In this document: positions 24,401-40,499 of the stretch, in pieces | Numbering within the stretch: position 1 is the stretch's first letter | Layout of the letters: every line of letters starts with the position of its first letter | NCBI RefSeq assembly: GCF_910591885.1 | Contig: NC_063273.1 | Span: 13,732,501 to 13,796,500 of the forward strand | Source of the DNA: Bombus terrestris | Taxonomy: Eukaryota > Arthropoda > Insecta > Hymenoptera > Apidae | Reading direction: 5' to 3' | Length of the DNA stretch: 64,000 nt | Made by a program: the position numbers and the translations under genes | The notes under the pieces: model-generated | Databases searched by the model: none | Told to the model about the DNA's origin: nothing | What the model saw: the letters and a program-made list of their open reading frames with translations, nothing else

Positions 24401-27400
24401 TTGTCACGTAATAGTACATAACCTTATACATCATATAGTGAACCGATATATCGTTATACGTTATAACGTAATAGTACACAACGTTATATGTTGTAACGTA
24501 ATAGTACATAACGTTATACGTTGTAACGTAATAATACATAACGTTATACGTTGTAACGTAATAGTATATAACGTTTTACGTCATATAGTCATCTAGTATA
24601 ACGTTATACGTTATAACGTAATAGTACATAACGTTATACGTTGTAACGTAATAGTATATAACGTTTTACGTCATATAGTCATCTAGTATAACGTTATACG
24701 TTATAACGTAATAGTACATAACGTTATACGTTGTAACGTAATAATACATAACGTTATACGTTGTAACGTAATAGTATATAACGTTTTACGTCATATAGTC
24801 ATCTAGTATAACGTTATACGTTATAACGTAATAGTACATAACGTTATACGTTGTAACGTAATAGTATGTAACGTTATACATCATACAGTGATCCAATATA
24901 ACGTTATACTTTCTAACATAATAGTACATAACGTTTCACGTTGTAAAGTAATAGTATATGACGTTACACATCATAAAATGGTCCAATATAACGTAATACG
25001 TTATAACGTAATAGTACAAAACGTTATACGTTGTAACGTAATAATACATAACGTTATACGTTGTAACGTAATAGTATATAACGTTTTACGTCATATAGTG
25101 ATCTAGTATAACGTTATACGTTATAACGTAATAGTACATAACGTTATACGTTGTAACGTATTAATGCATAACGTTATACGTTGTAACGTAATAGTATATA
25201 ACGTTTTACGTCATATAGTGATCTAGTATAACGTTATACGTTATAACGTAATAGTACATAACGTTATACGTTGTAACGTAATAATGCATAACGTTATACG
25301 TTGTAACGTAATAGTATATAACGTTTTACGTCATATAGTCATCTAGTATAACGTTATACGTTATAACGTAATAGTACATAACGTTATACGTTGTAACGTA
25401 ATAGTATGTAACGTTGTACATCATATAGTGATCCAATATAACGTTATACTTTCTAACATAATAGTACATAACGTTTCACGTTGTAACGTAATAGTATATA
25501 ACGTTACACATCACATAATGATCCAATATAACGTTATACGTTATAACGTAATAATACATAACGTTATACGTTGTAACGTAATATTATATAACATTACACA
25601 TCATATAGCGATCCAATATAACGTTATACGTTATAACGTAATAGTACATAACGTTATACGTTGTAACGTAATAATACATAACGTTATACGTTGTAACGTA
25701 ATAGTATATAACGTTTTACGTCACATAGTGATCTAGTATAACGTTATACGTTATAACGTAATAGTACATAACGCTATACGTTGTAACGTAATAATACATA
25801 ACGTTATACGTTGTAACGTAATAGTATATAACGTTTTACGTCATATAGTGATCTAATATAACGTTATACGTTATAACGTGATAGTAAATAACGTTATACG
25901 TTGTAACGTAATAGTATGTAACGTTAAACATCATATAGTCATCCAATATAAGGTCATACGTTCTAACATAATAGTAAATAACGTTTCACGTTGTAACGTA
26001 ATATTATATTACATTACACATCATATAGCGATCCAATATAACGTTATACGTTATAACGTAATAGTACATAACGTTATACGTTGTAACGTAATAATACATA
26101 ACGTTATACGTTGTAACGTAATAGTATATAACGTTTTACGTCATATAGTGATCTAGTATAACGTTATACGTTATAACGTAAGAGTACATAACATTATACG
26201 ATGTAACGTAATAGTATGTAACGTTATACATCATATAGTGATCCAATATATCGTCATACGTTCTAAAATAATAGTACATAACGTTTCACGTTGTAACGTA
26301 ATATTATATAACATTACACATCATATAGCGATCCAATATAACGTTATACGTTATAACTTAATGGTACATAGCGTTATACGTTATTACGTAATAGTACATA
26401 ACATTATACGTTGTAACGTATAGTATGTAACGTTATACATCATATAGTGATCCAATATAACGTTACACGTTATTATGTAATAGTACATAACGATATACAT
26501 CATATAGTGATCCAATATAACGTTATACGTTATAACGTAATAGTACATATCGGTGTACATCATATAGTGATCCAATATAACGTTACACGTTATTATGTAA
26601 TAGTACATAACGATATACAAAATATAGTGATCCAATATAACGTTATACGTTATAACGTAATAGTATATAACGTTATACATCATATAGTGATCCAATTTAA
26701 CGTTATACGCTATAGCGTAATAGTACATAAAGTTAAACGTTGTAACATAATAATACATAACGTTATACGTTGTAACGTAATAGCATATAACGTTTTACGT
26801 CATATAGTGGTCCAATAAAACGTTATTCGATGTACGGTAATAGTATGTAACGTTATACATCATATAGTGATCCAATATAATGTTATACGTTGTAACTTAA
26901 TAGATCATAACTTTATACGTTATCACCTAATACTATATAACGTTATACGTTGTAACGTAATAATACATAACGTTATACGTTGTAACGTAATAGTACATAA
27001 CGTAATACGTTGTAACGTAAAAATACATAACGTTATACGTTGTCACGTAATAGTATATAACGTTTTACTTCATATAGTTATCTAATATAACGTTATACGT
27101 TATAACGTAATAGTACTTAACGTTATACGTTGTAACGTATAGTATGTAACGATATACATCATATAGTGATCCAATATAACGTTATACGTTATAACGTAAT
27201 AGTACATATCGATGTACATCATATAGTGATCCAATATAGCGTTATACGTTATAACGTAATAGTACATAACGTTATACATTATAACGTAATAGCACATAAC
27301 GTTATACGTTGTAAAGTAGTAGTATTTAACGTTACACATCATATAGTGATCCAATATAACGTTATACGTTATAACGTAATAGTACATAACGTTATACGTT

Positions 27401-28438
27401 ATTACGTAATAGTATTTAACGTTATACGTCATAAAGTGATCCAATATAGCGTTATACGTTATAACGTAATACTACATAACGTTATACGTTGTAACGTAAT
27501 AGTATATAACGTTTTACGTCATATAGTGATCCAATATAACGTTATTCGATGTAACGTAATAGTATGTAACGTTATACGTTATAACGTAATACTACATAAC
27601 GTTATACGTTGTAACGTAATAGTACATAACGTGATACGTTGTAACGTAAAAATACATAACGTTATACGTTGTCACGTAATTGTATATAAAGTTTTACTTC
27701 ATATAGTTATCTAATATAACGTTATACGTTATAACGTAATAGTACATAACGTTATACGTTGTAACGTATAGTATGTAACGTTATACATCATATAGTGATC
27801 CAATATAACGTTACACGTTATTATGTAATAGTACATAACGATATACATCATATAGTGTTCCAATATAACGTTATACGTTATAACGTAATAGTACATATCG
27901 ATGTACATCATATAGTGATCCAATATAACTTTATACGTTATAACGTAATAGTACATAACGTTATACATTATAACTTAATAGCACATAACGTTATACGTTG
28001 TAAAGTAATAGTATTTAACGTTACATATCATATAGTGATCCAAAATAACGTTATACGTTATAACGTAATAGTACATAACGTTATACGTTATTGCGTAATA
28101 GTATTTAACGTTATACGTCATATAGTGATCCAATATAATATTATACGTAATAACGTAATAGTACATAACGTTATACGTTGTAACGTAATAGTACATAACG
28201 TTATACGTTGTCACGTAATAGTACATAACCTTATACATCATATAGTGAACCGATATATCGTTATACGTTACAACGTAATAGTACACAACGTTATATGTTG
28301 TAACGTAATAGTACATAACGTTATACGTTGTAACGTAAAAATACATAACGTTATACGTTGTCACGTAATAGTACATAACCTTATACATCATATAGTGAAC
28401 CGATATATCGTTATACGTTACAACGTAATAGTACACAA
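21480..28438. repeat. 6.96-kb higher-order repeat, copy 2 (6,959 bp)
   Basis: This is the fullest copy: 232 monomer lengths less one base, the missing base reflecting net phase-shifting monomers. It repeats at 28439 with the same offset of 6,959 bp. Rare variants such as GTTTCTCGTTG (near 21.72 kb, again near 28.68 kb) and GTAATAGAGGATAACG recur in place. Confidence 0.88.
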
Positions 28439-31400
28439 CGTTATATGTTGTAACGTAATAGTACATAACGTTATACGTTGTAACGTAATAATACATAACG
28501 TTATACGTTGTAACGTAATAGTATATAACGTTTTACGTCATATAGTGATCTAGTATAACGTTATACGTTATAACGTAATAGTACATAACATTATACGCTG
28601 TAACGTAATAGTATGTAACGTTATACATCATATGGTGATCCAATATAACGTCATACGTTCTAACATGATAGTACGTAACGTTTCTCGTTGTAACGTAATA
28701 TTATATAACATTACACATCATATAGCGATCCAATATAACGTTATACGTTATAACGTAATAGTACATAGCGTTATACGTTATTAAGTAATAGTATTTAACG
28801 TTATACGTCATATAGTCATTCTAATATAGCGTTATACGTTATGACGTAATAGAGGATAACGTTATACGTTGTAACGTAATAGTATATAACCTTATACATC
28901 ATATAGTGAACCAATATATCGTTATACGTTATAACGTAATAGTACATAACGTTATACGTTATAACGTAATAATACATAACGTTATACGTTGTAACGTAAT
29001 AGTATATAACGTTTTACGTCATATAGTGGTCCAATAAAACGTTATCCGATGTAAGGTAATAGTATGTAACGTTATACATCATATAGTGATCCAATATAAT
29101 GTTATACGTTGTAACTTAATAGATCATAACTTTATACGTTATCACGTAATACTATATAACGTTATACGTTGTAACGTAATAATACATAACGTTATACGTT
29201 GTAACGTAATAGTATATAACGTTTTACGTCATATAGTGATCTAGTATAACGTTATACGTTATAACGTAATAGTACATAACGTTATACGTTGTAACGTAAT
29301 AGTATGTGACGTTATACATCGTATAGTGATCCAATATAACGTTATACGTTATAACGTAATAGTATATAACGTTATACATCATATAGTGGTCCAATTTAAC
29401 GTTATACGCTATAGCGTAATAGTACATAAAGTTAAACGTTGTAACATTATAATACATAACGTTATACGTTGTAACGTAATAGTACATAACGTTATACGTT
29501 GTAACGTAATAATACATAACGTTACACGTTGTAACGTAATAGTACATAACGTTGTACGTTGTAACGTAATAGTATGTAACGTTATACATCATATAGTGAT
29601 CCAATATAACGTTATACGTTGTAACGTAATAATACATAACGTTATACGTTGTAACGTAATAGTACATAACGTTTTACGTCATATAGTGATCTAGTATAAC
29701 GTTATACGTTATAACGTAATAGTATATAACGTTATACATCATATAGTGATCCAATTTAACGTTATACTTTCTAACATAATAGTACATAACGTTTCACGTT
29801 GTAACGTAATAGTATATAACGTTACACATCACATAATGATCCAATATAACGTTATACGTTATAACGTAATAATACATAACGTTATACGTTGTAACGTAAT
29901 ATTATATAACATTACACATCATATAGCGATCCAATATAACGTTATACGTTATAACGTAATAGTACATAACGTTATACGTTGTAACGTAATAATACATAAC
30001 GTTATACGTTGTAACGTAATAGTATATAACGTTTTACGTCACATAGTGATCTAGTATAACGTTATACGTTATAACGTAATAGTACATAACGCTATACGTT
30101 GTAACGTAATAATATATAACGTTATACGTTGTAACGTAATAGTATATAACGTTTTACGTCATATAGTGATCCAATATAACGTTATTCGGTGTAACGTAAT
30201 AGTATGTAACGATATACATCAAATAGTGATCCAGTATAATATTATACGTAATAACGTAATAGTACATAACGTTATACGTTGTAACGTAAAAATACATAAC
30301 GTTATACGTTGTCACGTAATAGTACATAACCTTATACATCATATAGTGAACCGATATATCGTTATACGTTATAACGTAATAGTACACAACGTTATATGTT
30401 GTAACGTAATAGTACATAACGTTATACGTTGTAACGTAATAATACATAACGTTATACGTTGTAACGTAATAGTATATAACGTTTTACGTCATATAGTGAT
30501 CTAGTATAACGTTATACGTTATAACGTAATAGTACATAACATTATACGCTGTAACGTAATAGTATGTAACGTTATACATCATATAGTGATCCAATATAAC
30601 GTCATACGTTCTAACATGATAGTACGTAACGTTTCACGTTGTAACGTAATATTATATAACATTACACATCATATGGCGATCCAATATAACGTTATACGTT
30701 ATAACGTAATAGTACATAGCGTTATACGTTATTAAGTAATAGTATTTAACGTTATACGTCATATAGTCATTCTAATATAGCGTTATACGTTATGACGTAA
30801 TAGAGGATAACGTTATACGTTGTAACGTAATAGTATATAACGTTTTACGTCATATAGTGATCTAGTATAACGTTATACGTTATAACGTAATAGTATATAA
30901 CGTTATACATCATATAGTGATCCAATTTAACGTTATACTTTCTAACATAATAGTACATAACGTTTCACGTTGTAACGTAATAGTATGTAACGTTACACAT
31001 CATACAGTGATCCAATATAACGTTATACGTTATAACGTAATAATACATAACGTTATACGTTGTAACGTAATAGTATATAACGTTTTACGTCATATAGTGA
31101 TCTAATATAACGTTATACGTTATAACGTAATAGTACGTAACGTTATACGTTGTAACGTAATAGTATGTGACGTTATACATCATATAGTGATCCAATATAA
31201 CGTTATACTTTCCAACATATTAGTACATAACGTTTCACGTTGTAACGTAATAGTATTTAACGTTACACATCATATAGTGATCCAATATAACGTTATACGT
31301 AATAACGTAATAGTACATAACGTAATACGTTGTAACGTAAAAATGCATAACGTTATACGTTGTCACGTAATAGTACATAACCTTATACATCATATAGTGA

Positions 31401-34400
31401 ACCGATATATCGTTATACGTTATAACGTAATAGTACACAACGTTATATGTTGTAACGTAATAGTACATAACGTTATACGTTGTAACGTAATAATACATAA
31501 CGTTATACGTTGTAACGTAATAGTATATAACGTTTTACGTCATATAGTCATCTAGTATAACGTTATACGTTATAACGTAATAGTACATAACGTTATACGT
31601 TGTAACGTAATAGTATATAACGTTTTACGTCATATAGTCATCTAGTATAACGTTATACGTTATAACGTAATAGTACATAACGTTATACGTTGTAACGTAA
31701 TATTATATAATATTACACATCATATAGCGATCCAATATAACGTTATACGTTATAACGTAATAGTACATAACGTTATACGTTGTAACGTAATAATACATAA
31801 CGTTATACGTTGTAACGTAATAGTATATAACGTTTTACGTCATATAGTGATCTAGTATAACGTTATACGTTATAACGTAATAGTACATAACGTTATACGT
31901 TGTAACGTATTAATGCATAACGTTATACGTTGTAACGTAATAGTATATAACGTTTTACGTCATATAGTGATCTAGTATAACGTTATACGTTATAACGTAA
32001 TAATGCATAACGTTATACGTTGTAACGTAATAGTATATAACGTTTTACGTCATATAGTGATCCAATATAACGTTATTCGGTGTAACGTAATAGTATGTAA
32101 CGATATACATCAAATATTGATCCAGTATAATATGATACGTAATAACGTAATAGTACATAAGGTTATACGTTGTAACGTAAAAATACATAACGTTATACGT
32201 TGTCACGTAATAGTACATAACCTTATACATCATATAGTGAACCGATATATCGTTATACGTTATAACGTAATAGTACACAACGTTATATGTTGTAACGTAA
32301 TAGTACATAACGTTATACCTTGTAACGTAATAATACATAACGTTATACGTTGTAACGTAATAGTATATAACGTTTTACGTCATATAGTGATCTAATATAA
32401 CGTTATACGTTATAACGTGATAGTAAATAACGTTATACGTTGTAACGTAATAGTATGTAACGTTAAACATCATATAGTCATCCAATATAAGGTCATACGT
32501 TCTAACATAATAGTAAATAACGTTTCACGTTGTAACGTAATATTATATTACATTACACATCATATAGCGATCCTATATAACGTTATACGTTATAACGTAA
32601 TAGTACATAACGTTATACGTTGTAACGTAATAATACATAACGTTATACGTTGTAACGTAATAGTATATAACGTTTTACGTCATATAGTGATCTAGTATAA
32701 CGTTATACGTTATAACGTAAGAGTACATAACATTATACGATGTAACGTAATAGTATGTAACGTTATACATCATATAGTGATCCAATATATCGTCATACGT
32801 TCTAAAATAATAGTACATAACGTTTCACGTTGTAACGTAATATTATATAACATTACACATCATATAGCGATCCAATATAACGTTATACGTTATAACGTAA
32901 TGGTACATAGCGTTATACGTTATTACGTAATAGTACATAACATTATACGTTGTAACGTATAGTATGTAACGTTATACATAATATAGTGATCCAATATAAC
33001 GTTACACGTTATTATGTAATAGTACATAACGATATACATCATATAGTGATCCAATATAACGTTATACGTTATAACGTAATAGTACATATCGGTGTACATC
33101 ATATAGTGATCCAATATAACGTTACACGTTATTATGTAATAGTACATAACGATATACAAAATATAGTGATCCAATATAACGTTATACGTTATAACGTAAT
33201 AGTATATAACGTTATACATCATATAGTGATCCAATTTAACGTTATACGCTATAGCGTAATAGTACATAAAGTTAAACGTTGTAACATAATAATACATAAC
33301 GTTATACGTTGTAACGTAATAGCATATAACGTTTTACGTCATATAGTGGTCCAATAAAACGTTATTCGATGTACGGTAATAGTATGTAACGTTATACATC
33401 ATATAGTGATCCAATATAATGTTATACGTTGTAACTTAATAGATCATAACTTTATACGTTATCACCTAATACTATATAACGTTATACGTTGTAACGTAAT
33501 AATACATAACGTTATACGTTGTAACGTAATAGTACATAACGTAATACGTTGTAACGTAAAAATACATAACGTTATACGTTGTCACGTAATAGTATATAAC
33601 GTTTTACTTCATATAGTTATCTAATATAACGTTATACGTTATAACGTAATAGTACTTAACGTTATACGTTGTAACGTATAGTATGTAACGATATACATCA
33701 TATAGTGATCCAATATAACGTTATACGTTATAACGTAATAGTACATATTGATGTACATCATATAGTGATCCAATATAGCGTTATACGTTATAACGTAATA
33801 GTACATAACGTTATACATTATAACGTAATAGCACATAACGTTATACGTTGTAAAGTAGTAGTATTTAACGTTACACATCATATAGTGATCCAATATAACG
33901 TTATACGTTATAACGTAATAGTACATAACGTTATACGTTATTACGTAATAGTATTTAACGTTATACGTCATAAAGTGATCCAATATAGCGTTATACGTTA
34001 TAACGTAATACTACATAACGTTATACGTTGTAACGTAATAGTATATAACGTTTTACGTCATATAGTGATCCAATATAACGTTATTCGGTGTAACGTAATA
34101 GTATGTAACGTTATACGTTATAACGTAATACTACATAACGTTATACGTTGTAACGTAATAGTACATAACGTAATACGTTGTAACGTAAAAATACATAACG
34201 TTATACGTTGTCACGTAATTGTATATAAAGTTTTACTTCATATAGTTATCTAATATAACGTTATACGTTATAACGTAATAGTACATAACGTTATACGTTG
34301 TAACGTATAGTATGTAACGTTATACATCATATAGTGATCCAATATAACGTTACACGTTATTATGTAATAGTACATAACGATATACATCATATAGTGATCC

Positions 34401-34740
34401 AATATAACGTTATACGTTATAACGTAATAGTACATATCGATGTACATCATATAGTGATCCAATATAACTTTATACGTTATAACGTAATAGTACATAACGT
34501 TATACATTATAACTTAATAGCACATAACGTTATACGTTGTAAAGTAATAGTATTTAACGTTACATATCATATAGTGATCCAAAATAACGTTATACGTTAT
34601 AACGTAATAGTACATAACGTTATACGTTATTGCGTAATAGTATTTAACGTTATACGTCATATAGTGATCCAATATAATATTATACGTAATAACGTAATAG
34701 TACATAACGTTATACGTTGTAACGTAATAGTACATAACGT
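28439..34740. repeat. 6.96-kb higher-order repeat, copy 3 (mosaic, 420 bp shorter)
   Basis: It matches copy 2 at an offset of 6,959 bp to about 31.68 kb. From 31.68 to about 32.40 kb it instead matches 13.65-14.57 kb (offset 18,030 then 17,850 bp), including CAAATATTGATCC. From about 32.40 kb it returns to the unit at an offset of 6,539 bp. The net loss of 420 bp equals 14 monomers. Similarity to copy 2 stops at about 34.74 kb. Confidence 0.8.
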
Positions 34741-37700
34741 TATACGTTGTAATGTAATAATACATAACGTTATACGTTGTAACGTAATAGTACATAACGT
34801 TATTCGGTGTAACGTAATAGTATGTAAAGATATACATCAAATAGTGATCCAGTATAATATTATACGTAATAACGTAATAGTACATAACGTTATACGTTGT
34901 AACGTAATGGTACATAACGTAATACGTTGTAACGTAAAAATACATAACGTTATACGTTGTCACGTAATAGTACATAACCTTATACATCATATAGTGAACC
35001 GATATATCGTTATACATTATAACGTAATAGTACACAACGTTATATGTTGTAACGTAATAATACATAACGTTATATGTTGTAACGTAATAATACACAACGT
35101 TATACGTTGTAACGTAATAGTATATAACGTTTTACGTCATATAGTGATCTAATATAACGTTATACGTTATAACGTGATAGTACATAACGTTATACGTTGT
35201 AACGTAATAGTATGTAACATTAAACATCATATAGTCATCCAATATAACGTCATACGTTCTAACATAATAGTTCATAACGTTTCACGTTGTAACGTAATAT
35301 TATATAACATTACACATCATATAGCGATCCAATATAACGTTATACGTTATAGCGTAATAGTACATAACGTTATACATTATAACGTAACAGTACACAACGT
35401 TATACGTTGTAGCGTAATGGTATATAATGTTACACATCATATAGCGATCCAATATAACGTTATACGTTATAACGTAATAGTACATAGCGTTATACGTTAT
35501 TACGTAATAGTATTTAACGTTATACGTCATATAGTGATTCTAATATAGCGTTATACGTTATAACGTAATAGAGGATAACGTCATACGTTGTAACGTAATA
35601 GTATATAACGTTTTACGTCATATAGTGATCCAATATAACGTTATTCGATGTAACGTAATAGTATGTAACGTTATACGTTATAACGTAATAGTACATAACG
35701 TTATACGTTATTACGTAATAGTATATAACGTTATACATCATATAGTTATCCAATATAACGTTACACGTTATTATGTAATAGTACATAACGATATACATCA
35801 TATAGTGATCCAATATAACGTTATACGTTATAACGTAATAGTACATATCGATGTGCACCATATAGTGATCCAATATAACGTTACACGTTATTATGTAATA
35901 GTACATAACGATATACATCATATAGTGATCCAATTTAACGTTATACGCTGTAGCGTAATTGTACATAAAGTTAAACGTTGTAACATAATAATACATAACG
36001 TTATACGTTGTAACGTAATAGTATATAACGTTTTACGTCATATAGTGGTCCAGTAAAACGTTATTCGATGTAAGGTAATAGTATGTAACGTTATACATCA
36101 TATAGTGATCCAATATAATGTTATACGTTATAACCTAATAGTACATAACGTTATACATTATAACGTAATAGCACATAACGTTATACGTTGTAAAGTAATA
36201 GTATTTAACGTTACACATCACATAGTGATCCAATATAACGTTATACGTTATAACGTAATAGTATATAACGTTATACATCATATAGTGATCCAATTTAACG
36301 TTATTCGATGTAACGTAATAGTATGTAACGTTATACTTCAAATAGTGATCCAATATAATATTATACGTAATAACGTAATAGTACAAAACGTTATACGTTG
36401 TAACGTAATAGTACATAACGTTATACGTTGTAACGTAATAATACATAACGTTATACGTTGTAACGTAATAGTATATAACGTTTTACGTCATATAGTGATC
36501 TAGTATAACGTTATACGTTATAACGTAATAGTACATAACATTATACGCTGTAACGTAATAGTATGTAACGTTATACATCATATAGTGATCCAATATATCG
36601 TCATACGTTCTAACATAATAGTACATAACGTTTCACGTTGTAACGTAATATTATATAACATTACACATCATATAGCGATCCAATATAACGTTATACGTTA
36701 TAACGTAATGGTACATAGCGTTATACGTTATTACGTAATAGTACATAACGTTATACGTTGTAACGTAATAATACATAACGTTATACGTTGTAACGTAATA
36801 GTATATAACGTTTTACGTCATATAGTGATCTAGTATAACGTTATACGTTATAACGTAATAGTACATAACATTATACGTTGTAACGTATAGTATGTAACGT
36901 TATACATCATATAGCGATCCAATATAGCGTTACACGTTATTATGTAATAGTACATAACGATATACATCATATAGTGATCCAATATAACGTTATACGTTAT
37001 AACGTAATAGTACATATCGATGTACATCATATAGTGATCCAATATAACGTTACACGTTATAACGTAATAGTACATAACGTTATACATTATAACGTAATAG
37101 CACATAACGTTATACGTTGTAACGTAATAGTATATAACGTTTTACGGGATATAGTGATCTAGTATAACGTTATACGTTATAACGTAATAGTACATAACAT
37201 TATACGCTGTAACGTAATAGTATGTAACGTTATACATCATATAGTGATCCAATATATCGTCATACGTTCTAACATAATAGTACATAACGTTTCACGTTGT
37301 AACGTAATATTATATAACATTACACATCATATAGTGATCCAATATAACGTTATACGTTATAACGTAATAGTACATAGCGTTATACGTTATTACGTAATAG
37401 TATTTAACGTTATACGTCATATAGTGATTCTAATATAGCGTTATACGTTATAACGTAATAGAGGATAACGTTATACGTTATAACGTAATAGTATATAACG
37501 TTTTGCGTCATATAGTGATCCAATATAACGTTATTCGATGTAACGTAATAGTATGTAATGTTATACGTTATAACGTAATACTACATAACGTTATACGTTG
37601 TAACGTAATAGTATATAACCTTATACATCATATAGTGAACCAATATATCGTTATACGTTATAACGTAATAGTACATAACGTTATACGTTATAACGTAATA

Positions 37701-39870
37701 GTACATAACTTTATACGTTGTAACGTAATAATACATAACGTTATACGTTGTAACGTAATAGTATATAACGTTTTACGTCATATAGTGATCTAGTATAACG
37801 TTATACGTTATAACGTGATAGTACATAACGTTATACGTTGTAACGCAATAGTATGTAACGTTAAGCATCATATAGTCATCCAATATAACGTCATACGTTC
37901 TAACATAATAGTGCATAACGTTTCACGTTGTAACGTAATATTATATAACATTACACATCATATAGCGATCCAATATAACGTTATACGTTATAACGTGATA
38001 GTACATAACTTTATACATTATAACGTAATAATACATAACGTTATACGTTGTAACGTAATGGTATATAATGTTACACATCATATAGTGATCCAATATAACG
38101 TTATACTATATAACGTAATAGTACATATCGATGTACATCATATAGTGATCCAATATAACGTTACACGTTATTATGTAATAGTACATAACGATATACAAAA
38201 TATAGTGATCCAATATAACGTTATACGTTATAACGTAATAGTATATAACATTATACATCATATAGTGATCCAATTTAACGTTATACTTTCTAACATAATA
38301 GTACATAACGTTTCACGTTGTAACGTAATAGTATATAACGTTACACATCATACAGTGATCCAATATAACGTTATACGTTATAACTTAATAATACATAACG
38401 TTATACGTTGTAACGTAATAGTATATAACGTTTTACGTCATATAGTGATCTAATATAACGTTATACGTTATAACGTAATAGTACGTAACGTTATACGTTG
38501 TAACGTAATAGTATGTGACGTTATACATCATATAGTGATCCAATATAACGTTATACGTTATAACGTAATAGTACATAACGTTATACATTATAACGTGATA
38601 GTACATAACGTAATACGTTGTAACGTAAAAATGCATAACGTTATACGTTGTCACGTAATAGTACATAACCTTATACATCATATAGTGAACCGATATATCG
38701 TTATACGTTATAACGTAATAGTACACAACGTTATATGTTGTAACGTAATAGTACATAACGTTATACGTTGTAACGTAATAATACATAACGTTATACGTTG
38801 TAACGTAATAGTATATAACGTTTTACGTCATATAGTGATCTAATATAACGTTATACGTTATAACGTGATAGTAAATAACGTTATACGTTGTAACGTAATA
38901 GTATGTAACGTTAAACATCATATAGTCATCCAATATAAGGTCATACGTTCTAACATAATAGTAAATAACGTTTCACGTTGTAACGTAATATTATATTACA
39001 TTACACATCATATAGCGATCCAATATAACGTTATACGTTATAACGTAATAGTACATAACGTTATACGTTGTAACATAATAATACATAACGTTATACGTTG
39101 TAACGTAATAGTATATAACGTTTTACGTCATATAGTGATCTAGTATAACGTTATACGTTATAACGTAATGGTACATAGCGTTATACGTTATTACGTAATA
39201 GTACATAACATTATACGTTGTAACGTAATAATACATAACGTTATACGTTGTAACGTAATAGTATATAACGTTTTACGTCATATAGTGATCTAGTATAACG
39301 TTATACGTTATAACGTAATAGTACATAACATTATACGTTGTAACGTATAGTATCTAACGTTATACATCATATAGCGATCCAATATAGCGTTACACGTTAT
39401 TATGTAATAGTACATAACGATATACATCATATAGTGATCCAATATAACGTTATACGTTATAACGTAATAGTACATATCGATGTACATCATATAGTGATCC
39501 AATATAACGTTACACGTTATTATGTAATAGTACATAACGATATACAAAATATAGTGATCCAATATAACGTTATACGTTAAAACGTAATAGTATATAACGT
39601 TATACATCATATAGTGATCCAATTTAACGTTATACGCTATAGCGTAATAGTACATAAAGTTAAACGTTGTAACATAATAATACATAACGTTATACGTTGT
39701 AACGTAATAGTATATAACGTTTTACGTCATATAGTGGTCCAATAAAACGTTATTCGATGTACGGTAATAGTATGTAACGTTATACATCATATAGTGATCC
39801 AATATAATGTTATACGTTGTAACTTAATAGATCATAACTTTATACGCTATCACGTAATACTATATAACGT
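34741..39870. repeat. Satellite block with segments copied from distant parts of the array
   Basis: No long tandem unit is evident here. About 37.2-38.3 kb matches 11.8-12.8 kb at a constant offset of 25,468 bp, sharing rare variants (CGTTTTGCGTCATATAG, TTAAGCATCATATAG). About 38.86-39.14 kb matches 32.42-32.70 kb and its counterparts in copies 1 and 2. The block is a patchwork of units seen elsewhere; no non-satellite sequence was found in it. Confidence 0.7.
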
Positions 39871-40499
39871 TATACGTTGTAACGTAATAATACATAACGT
39901 TATACGTTGTAACGTAATAGTACATAACGTAATACGTTCTAACGTAAAAATACATAACGTTATACGTTGTCACGTAATAGTATATAACGTTTTACTTCAT
40001 ATAATTATCTAATATAACGTTATACGTTATAACGTAATAGGACATAACGTTATACGTTGTAACGTATAGTATGTAACGTTATACATCATATAGTGATCCA
40101 ATATAACGTTACACGTTATTATGTAATAGTACATAACGATATACATCATATAGTGATCCAATATAGCGTTATACGTTATAACGTAATAGTACATATCGAT
40201 GAACATCATATAGTGATCCAATATAACTTTATACGTTATAACGTAATAGTACATAACGTTATACATTATAACGTAATAGCACATAACGTTATACGTTGTA
40301 AAGTAATAGTATTTAACGTTACACATCATATAGTGATCCAATATAACGTTATACGTTATAACGTAATAGTACATAACGTTATACGTTATTACGTAATAGT
40401 ATTTAACGTTATAAGTCATATAGTGATCCAACATAGCGTTATACGTTATAACGTAATACTACATAACGTTATACGTTGTAACGTAATAGTACATAACGT
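39871..40499. repeat. 629-bp tandem duplication, copy A
   Basis: It is followed immediately by an apparently identical copy at 40500-41128. The length is 21 monomers minus one base; the unit contains one 29-bp monomer (GTAACGTATAGTATG). Shared private variants include TAATAGGACATAACG, TATCGATGAACATC and ATAAGTCATATAG. Confidence 0.92.
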
